Origin: Rosellinia necatrix
Lineage: Eukaryota; Ascomycota; Sordariomycetes; Xylariales; Xylariaceae
Reading direction: 5' to 3'
DNA: 64,000 nucleotides
Assembly (NCBI GenBank): GCA_021209875.1
Contig: JAGYVD010000003.1
Location: forward strand, 5,146,001 to 5,210,000
Shown: positions 57,512 to 64,000 of the stretch, piece after piece
How positions within the stretch are numbered: position 1 is the first letter of the stretch
Layout of the letters: each line of letters begins with the position of its first letter
The notes under the pieces: generated by a model
What the model was told of the DNA's origin: nothing
Databases searched by the model: none
The model's input: the letters and a program-made list of their open reading frames with translations, nothing else
Position numbers and translations under genes: made by a program

Positions 57512-58438
57512 TATGACCTGGTCGGGCGTTAGATACTTGTATATAAAATTCTCAGATGGGGTTTCTCCATATAAATAGCGCGAGAATGTTTGGTTATCCC
57601 ATCCGGTATACGATGAACGGTATCCCCTCGTAGTTAGCGGGGCGCAGTGTAGAACAGTTTTGAACTGGAATCGCTCATCCGGGGGTGCATTTACACCTAG
57701 ATCGAGGTGTGTGTCGATGAATCCTGAATCCAGCCGGATATTAGATGATGTACTGGAGCATACTGTTTCGTTAAAGGGACAAGGAGCATTGCTGTCGACC
57801 GAAGTACCGAGTTCCCTTCGGACAAACGCTGTATTAAGACAGTCGGCTAATGTCTCGCTCGAGGAATAACATTGCTGGGCGTAATTCGACGCTATGGTAT
57901 GCTGCTTCGCTAGCCAAGGGAGAAATATGTTACTTGTTGTTTCCACATCTAGCAATGTATTGGAAGCAATGCCACAGTTGCGAGGTCTGAGGAGTACGGT
58001 ATTTCCTAGAGCAACCCTGGAAGAAAAGCCGGCGGCGGCGGCAAACCCAATAGCGAGTAGTACGGTGCATGCCAGAAGAGGAGTGACTCGGCGGGCAACC
58101 CCTGGGGTATGGCGCCAAGCCCAGGCAAGTTGTATCAACGTGATAGTTGTACCGGCTGGCGCTCCGTTGTTCCGAAGGATAGCTTGTCTTTGATGATGCA
58201 GCATATCCCTAGGGTTCTGTGTCGAGAAGAATGCATGGGAAGTAAAACATGCTATTGACCACAGCTGGGCAGTCACGACTGTGAGGGAAAATGCGACAAA
58301 GGCAATGAGCAAGTTGGCGTCATCTCGCGTCAGTGTTAGGGTTGAACCCAGCACTTTCCCTCGAGACCAATCTGTCCAGAAGCCAGTGTACACAGGGTAG
58401 GCTTCACCCGTGCTCCCTGACTGAGGTGAATTCACCAT

Positions 58439-60148
58439 GATGAAATGTCGGTATGGCGTTGCCAAACGTTGTCAAGCGATGGTTGAAGATGTTTGGGGTT
58501 CGGTGAAGTAATTATGTGCTGTTTGTGTTATACTATGCATCTACCTTCTTTCTAGAAATCGATTACTGACGAGAGAGGGGTTAAAAGGATAAATATAGGA
58601 GAACGCTCTCATGGACGTGTAGCAGCACGATTAGATATATATTCCGTGAGATCGCCCCCGCAGTTGAACATCACTTTTTTCTGCCCAATGCACGGGAGCG
58701 CCTTGTCAAGGCTGTGTGTTGGAGCGTCCCCATTCACCCCAGTTGAGTAGTATTCATGGCTCTCTTTACGACGGTCGACGAATCGTTGGCTATTCGTAGC
58801 CAGAAGACGCTGTTGCTTGAGCGTTGAACTAAAATTCACCGGCACCAATCATTGGGATTGGTTCTGTAACATCTAAATATAATATCAATTCCTACTGGTG
58901 GATAAGTCCTCAGCTGGCATGCATTGTCAGACGTTGCCGCCATATTGCAGTAGGATGCCACTGTATGCAAGGAAGGACCTTTAAGTATTTTATAGGCATC
59001 GAACGCAGCACTTAGGAAACCCGTTCTATAAACTAAAAGTTCAATCATAGCTAGCGACTTGTCATAACATATAACATCATTCGTTCAGTTTACAGAACAC
59101 ACTGGAACTATGGAAATGTGCTCTTGAAACTGTAAGTTAAGTGAGAAGAGGTAATAACTAAGCTCCGCTTGTGAGTTCCAAGTTCGTGCGAAGAAAATCT
59201 GTGAACACAAGCTTGAAACAAAGATGATTGATGAGAAAGGCAGCTGGATTTGGGTTCCACTAATAGACGATGGACGATATATGGACATCCCTCATAATAG
59301 TATCAGTGGGGGCGTAAGGTACAATTATTGACTGCCCAGGCTAGGCTATCACTCACTCATTTATGAGTGAGGGAGCGAGACATGGAAAGTGAAAAGAAAC
59401 AGTGCGCTTAGGTTTAGATGAGCTGAGCATCCATGAAGGGAGTCATACGGCCGTCATTCAATCTTAGGACGTCTTGCCCAATGAGTTTTTTGCCAGTGGT
59501 TGAAAGTTGCAGACCTCTTCTCTTCCCGCTCATGCGATCTAGCTAAATGTGAATCAATGAACCTCTCGGCTCTGAAGATGGGAGAGTTTGAGAAAAATAT
59601 AGTCATCACGTGTATGATTGAGCTGGTCATTCATTTACTGAGGACATGATGAATCCCGGCCTTAATTATGAAGGCTAAGTTCAACTGCTGACATGAGGGA
59701 AGCACCCTATGCGATCAGAAGTGTGCTGCCCCTCGCTGTTTCAGCCCGCCATCAGCATCCTAAAATGCGACCATCAGAACAACCATCCCTACCCCGCCGT
59801 CAGCCTGCTGATGCAAGTGCTGCTCTTAGGCAGCAGCCATTCTTATACTCAAAAACCTACACACAACCAAACAGCATTCTTATGTTGCCCTCTACTGTGA
59901 TACAGGCTATTCATGGCCACAGTGGCGGTGATTAATGTCTTCCAGAGATTGGCTATGATCACTTGCGTTAGCAGCCAATTCTATCAATCTTTTTTTTTTT
60001 TTTTCGCAACTGAATGCAATTGTTGTCATCAGGCCACCTCGAGAAGATGTGAGGTGAGGGCAACCCGGCATCTCTCTCATCCACATTGGTCCCTACGTAC
60101 GCACAAACATACCCTAGTAGGATATATATACACCTGCATACAGTGATC
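58439..60148. other. Divergent intergenic region
   Basis: About 1.7 kb between the interrupted membrane-protein gene and the prenylcysteine-oxidase-like gene. A T run lies at 59990-60004. Short open frames have no recognisable composition. No gene seen. Confidence 0.5.
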
Positions 60149-62186
60149 ATGGCAGATAATTATTGGAGTGAACGTTCTAAATCGCCGCCGCCCTCCTACT
60201 CAGCATATGATTCTGCAGCCTGTTCAGGCGGTGATGCGCCCCCGCCATATAATCCAAATCCCGCCGCAGCGCCGGGAAGAAATGAGAGAACACCTCTCAT
60301 TGTGCTCCGGCCACCGCCCAGAATCAATGTTTCCATCCGCATAGAAAGCTACCAAGGCAAACGCGCTATTCTTCTCAAATTCGGTGCACTCTCATTTGGC
60401 GTCTTTGTCATCTGGTTACTAGTGAGCTCGCCATTCTTGGGCTCTCGCACCCGAACGCTGCCTGCACCTCTACCGCTTTATAATGTAGCCATCATCGGTA
60501 TGTTCCTCGATTATCACTTGTGTGTTGCACAATCCTCTTTCTGGTTGATGAGGATTGAAAGTAACTGACGAATAGCCCTGAAGGAGCTGGCCCCGCGGGC
60601 ATTGCCGCAGCGCAGTATCTTTGCTCCTCGCCTACCGCGCGAGGTGTGCGTTTCAACATCACCATTTTCGAGGCGAAACCGGTGATTGGGGGTATGCTTG
60701 CGCTTCATGACGCGAATGGGAAGCACGTGCTCCCTAACGATGACCCGATGCAAAGCCATATCACGGCAGAAGACATCGTCGGCACTGCACTTATGTGGCA
60801 GAACTCGCTCTTCACGCAGGACTCAGAAAATATGCTGGGAGACTCAATTCATTTTGACGAACTTGCTACTAATCGCGTCGGATTGTACGTTCATAACCAT
60901 CCAATTGCCATTTCTAATCCTCGGGGCTGAGGAGCGTTTCCTACAACTAATGTAGGCTAATGTTGCATGCTACTAATGGCTAACACCGCTTTATTTGGGC
61001 TAGTTACAAGAACAAGAATAACATAGCGTCCGCCGTGCGGCCCTATTCTAAATCCCCTATCCCGACATGGTGCTGGCTACTATGGAAATATGGCGCCTCG
61101 TATTTGCGAGCGGCTACATTCAACGCGGACGCAGATTTACGAAAAAGGATGCTTCAAGCACCACTCACAACAGACGCCGAGGAGATCTTCAAGTCACTTG
61201 GGGCGCTCGAGCATCTGCAGGAGTGGGCAGAAACCCTTCTCAAAAAGAGCGGCATAAGTGACCGATACGCAACCGAAATCCTCGAGCCTCAAGCTCGACG
61301 TGCTTTCGGCCAGGGCCTCAGTCATATAACGGGATTCGCCGCGATGTTGGCGGCGTCACAAGAAGACTCGGCGGGTGCGTACATGGGAGGCCACTTAATC
61401 GAACGACTAGAGCGCATTGTGCGCAAGCTCTGTGTGCATATGAGAACATCTACGCGCGTTGTTAGGATAAATCACGACTCGCAAGGGGGTCGATGGAGTG
61501 TTCAGTATGCAAGTACCACTGGGGAAGGGAATATATCAACCGAAGCCTTCGACAATGTCATCCTAACAGCAGTTGACATGAGAATCCGCCTTGAAAGCCG
61601 CAATGGCAGCGTCTACAACCTATCATCGTTCCAAGAGCCAGGGCTAGATGAAAGGATGGACGGCCCTGAAGATGACTATTTCGTTCCTGCTCATATCACC
61701 TTCTTTACCACCAAGATGAAGCTTGCCACCTGGGGTGCCCATGACCAAGTGCTGTTTCTCGATGGTAGTAGTGGCGTGCAGGAGATCGAACTCGTGCGTG
61801 AGACAACGAGTCATGGGGGGACCCAGTACCTATATCGCGTTCTCTCCCAATCTTCAGTTCTCGAATACCTGAGGAACAACTATGGTCTTCTTTGGAGTTA
61901 TGAAACGAGGGTATGCACTCCCCAGATTAGAAATGGTTGTTTTACCAGCGTACTGACTATCTCTGTAATGATATACTAACTGGCATGTTTCAATTACAAT
62001 TAGATTATGAATTGGCATCCCATCAGATCCCCGCTGTTTCGCATGCCCACTTTCGAGTGGCCCCTGGCTCGAGGTCTGTGGTGGTCGAGTGTGATACAGC
62101 AGGCTTGGTCAACGGTCGATCTGAATTGGTTAGCCGGCAAGGCTGTTGCAGATGACTTGATCAAAGAGGTTCTGGCAGGCGAGTAA
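60149..62186 (+). CDS. Prenylcysteine-oxidase-like FAD protein, single-pass membrane
   Basis: Flavoprotein related to prenylcysteine lyase/oxidase, which breaks the thioether of prenylcysteine released from degraded prenylated proteins. Exons 60149..60497, 60584..60884, 61004..61910 and 62004..62186 give 579 residues. Residues 1-90 are a proline-rich tail with two PPxY motifs (PPSY, PPPY) followed by a TM segment (FGALSFGVFVIWLLVSSPFL). The first splice restores the FAD-binding NVAIIGAGPAGIAAAQYL. Other family marks: FEAKPVIGGM, EILEPQARRAFGQGLSHITG, YMGGHLIERLERIV and, in the last exon, HPIRSPLFRMPTFEWPLARG with LWWSSVIQQAWST. The TM plus PPxY head is an addition to the catalytic domain and could direct ubiquitin-dependent sorting; that is inference. 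Acceptor choice at the first intron (CTGAAG rather than the nearby ATAG) is dictated by frame. Confidence 0.87.
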
Positions 62187-62683
62187 GGGCAATGTGTCAT
62201 ATGAAGCGTTTGGAGTATGGCTTGATGACGCATTTGAATGCAGGTAGTATTAACCCGTATCGTTATGCTCTCGTCAGACTAACCCTGACACTAGCGGGTT
62301 ATCAACTACGAAGTGATTCACGAACTACGCTACGACTATAACTGCGTTTTGAGGATGAGTATAGTTAGAAGCAATGTCCAGGTGGTAATCACCGCTGGAT
62401 CGTGAAGGGGAGCGTCCGAATAACGCTTTGAATGTGCCTCTACCGGCTTTTCTGACACTGTGGCCAACGGCGATCTGCAGGAACCAAGCCGGTATCATCT
62501 ATTCTTCAATGCTTCGATACAGGGTTCTGCGTAGTTATGGAACGGCCAGGGGAGTTTGAGTACATCTTCTGGCTAGAGGCCGAGCTTGGTTCCGCCACAC
62601 ATTAAGAAAGCTCACCCCCCAAAGAAAGATCAGCACTCTATTGAATAAAGTAGGCTTGGATGTAGGTAAGACGGGGAAAAGAT
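62187..62683. other. Convergent 3' spacer
   Basis: Half a kilobase between two convergent genes; nothing recognised. Confidence 0.5.
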
Positions 62684-63493
62684 TTAGGCAGTGCATGGAA
62701 AATTGAAGCAAGTAGTTTCCTGACGTTTTGCCTTTGCTGTCATCTCATATTTTTCCGAGTGAGAATTCATTTTCCAGTAAGGAAGTTCTAACGCTTGCGG
62801 GAAAAAGCCAGCCGTTTCCCAGTCAATAATGCTGACAATCTGGAACGTCTGAGGGTCCACAAGGATGTTCTGACGGTTTAGGTCTGTATGACAAAGGACG
62901 TATTCATCTGTATCCTTTGGCATAGATGGCCAAACCCGTTTCTCTTTCCAGTCCCAAAACCGACGCGGGGGTATCACCGGCAGCTCTGGGTTCGGGTTGC
63001 CCATAAAGCTCCGGCGTAGATGCCGGAGTTGCGGAAGAATGTCCGACTCAAGTTGGGCGGTAACCTTCTTGATCGCGGTTGGGAGGAGCGACTCGTCGAC
63101 ATGATTCAACTCAATACCGTCTCCCACCATAGCAGTCTTCAAATACACTAGCCCGTTCTCTTCCCAGAGGTCAAGAAACTTCGGCACGGGAATCGTAGTA
63201 TGTTTTGCAACGTACTGAAGCACGGCAGCTTCGTTGCGCAAGCGATCAGAAATATAAGGATTGATCGCCGGGTGGCCGAAGATATCTAGACCCAATTCAT
63301 CTTCGTGAGGCTGCCTTTTCACGAAAACCTTCCTTGTGAAGTAATAGCAAATTTCTTGTGTAATGATCGTTGCGATCGTCGCTCCGTCTGTTGGTGCTAA
63401 CGACGGAGGAAACCTGTCAGCCAGAGGACAACGCGACTGGAGATCCTCGGCATGTTGTTTAATGTTTTGCAGATGCTGACTGAGAGGTTCCAT
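62684..63493 (-). CDS. Aminoglycoside-phosphotransferase-fold (APH) kinase-like protein
   Basis: Intronless 269-residue protein with the APH/choline-kinase fold. Start ATG at 63493 (MEPLSQHLQNIKQHAEDL). The N-lobe has the basic YYFTRKVFVKRQP segment, then RLRNEAAVLQYVAKHTTIPVPK written here in part, typical of the helix-C Glu region (NEAAVLQYV...IPVPKFLDLWEE). The catalytic loop is CHTDLNRQNILVD (H-x-D-x4-N) and the metal loop IIDWETAG, followed by FFPQALELPYW. Such small kinase-like proteins are numerous in moulds and their substrates are unknown; the name does not imply drug resistance. Gene ends with KRQETTCFNF. Confidence 0.87.
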   Translation of the reverse strand: MEPLSQHLQNIKQHAEDLQSRCPLADRFPPSLAPTDGATIATIITQEICYYFTRKVFVKRQPHEDELGLDIFGHPAINPYISDRLRNEAAVLQYVAKHTTIPVPKFLDLWEENGLVYLKTAMVGDGIELNHVDESLLPTAIKKVTAQLESDILPQLRHLRRSFMGNPNPELPVIPPRRFWDWKEKRVWPSMPKDTDEYVLCHTDLNRQNILVDPQTFQIVSIIDWETAGFFPQALELPYWKMNSHSEKYEMTAKAKRQETTCFNFPCTA

Positions 63494-64000
63494 ATTTAGT
63501 TGTCTGTGAAGGACAGCATTGGAAGGATGGTGTACGAAACTGGGTGAACATCTTCAAGCAGGAAATCCCTTCATTATAATTAAAGTTCGTTTCATCTTGC
63601 TTCAGCAAAGGGTGCATTAGTTAGGTGCCATCCTATTGATTAGTACTACTAATATAGGAAGACTATGTGTAGTGTGTAGGGAACCCGCTGCTACTAAGTG
63701 CCAAGACGCTAAGTGTATGTCTGTGACTTGTCACTCCCTCCGACCTTCACCATATAGTTCGGATGCCTTAAGGCGGTTGTATAGTCTCATTTAATCATTT
63801 TGGGTAAGTTAGTAGCTCGATATGTAGCTAGGCACTAAGCGCTGGTACCTGGGGGTTTATCAATGAGCACAAGCCGTTAGGGATTTACTCATTTTATGCT
63901 ACGTAAAGACTGTGTTACTAGGAAGCATGTCGGCTCGCTCCCACCCCTTCCGTCACTAGAGATGAGAAGTATAGTGAGAATAGAAGATAGAGAAATTCCC
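63494..64000. other. Window end, upstream of the kinase-like gene
   Basis: Promoter side of the kinase-like gene; no further gene is visible before the window ends. Confidence 0.5.

Larger units (their letters stand above)
54072..58438 (-). pseudogene. Fungal multi-pass membrane protein gene interrupted by a DNA transposon
   Basis: One gene in two blocks around the element at 55571-57511. Exon 1 starts at ATG 58438 (MVNSPQSGSTGE) and contains YTGFWTDWSRGKVLGSTLTL, a TM segment (NLLIAFVAFSLTVVTAQLWS) and a second near VTPLLACTVLLAIGFAAAA, then a Cys-rich extracellular region; it meets a stop from the transposon's terminal repeat after DQVIS. If the element and one TA copy are removed, the frame runs on through YAILKGNATNSNRLNADS to a GTAAGC donor at 55491. 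Exon 2 (55408..54703) and exon 3 (54623..54072; KINSAYHVSFSVLGITVIA, last TM) follow in phase; total about 753 residues before insertion. It resembles an uncharacterised Pezizomycotina membrane-protein family. As it stands only a 310-residue truncated product is possible. Confidence 0.82.

Noticed and set aside
1..64000. CRISPR arrays, bacterial operons, rRNA
   Set aside because: None seen; spliced genes and RIP show eukaryotic fungal DNA.

Overview
This is nuclear DNA from a filamentous ascomycete (Pezizomycotina), most probably a Sordariomycete. Genes are monocistronic on both strands and carry short introns of roughly 50-240 bases with GT..AG ends and CTAAC-like branch points. The encoded proteins are typical of moulds (Crz1, Zn2Cys6 regulator, Dal5-type MFS carrier, Atg33, Utp18, an ELMO-domain protein, a PsuG-PsuK fusion). 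Gene-poor spacers are full of TAGGTA/TACCTA words. One DNA transposon has an almost pure A+T body, as expected from repeat-induced point mutation (RIP). Exon joins were worked out by hand from splice signals and reading phase; every multi-exon model given sums to a multiple of three.

Layout. 0.5-2.7 kb: Crz1-type C2H2 regulator (minus) with a 4 kb gene-free upstream region. 6.7-7.2 kb: small six-cysteine secreted protein. 8-23 kb: a group that looks like a catabolic neighbourhood: alpha/beta hydrolase (frameshifted last exon), RraA/LigK-fold protein, amidohydrolase related to 2-pyrone-4,6-dicarboxylate hydrolase, Zn2Cys6 regulator, a divergent mitochondrial-type aconitase and a Dal5-like MFS transporter. 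24-33 kb: secreted cysteine-containing wall-type protein, large conserved unknown, small conserved lysine-rich protein, Utp18. 33.7-38.3 kb: bifunctional pseudouridine-catabolic enzyme and a GPI-anchored secreted protein. 39-46.5 kb: SDR16C-type dehydrogenase, a decayed CorA-like membrane gene, a 2,4-dienoyl-CoA reductase-like SDR, and an Atg33-like mitophagy protein. 48-53 kb: GRF zinc-finger protein rich in trinucleotide repeats and an ELMO/CED-12 protein. 54-58.4 kb: a membrane-protein gene split by a 1.94 kb Tc1/mariner-like (Fot1/pogo-type) element. 60-63.5 kb: prenylcysteine-oxidase-like FAD protein and an APH-fold kinase-like protein.

How the parts may work together. LigI-like and LigK-like proteins, an aconitase paralogue, an anion-type MFS carrier, an esterase-like hydrolase and a local Zn2Cys6 regulator side by side suggest uptake and breakdown of an aromatic-derived or polycarboxylic acid to pyruvate/oxaloacetate or TCA acids. 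This is inference from families and adjacency; no ring-cleavage dioxygenase lies in the window. The second noteworthy item is the transposon: its 42-base terminal repeats are perfect and GC-rich while its interior is bleached to A+T, and removing it with one TA copy restores the host reading frame, which suggests a dead copy recently moved in trans.
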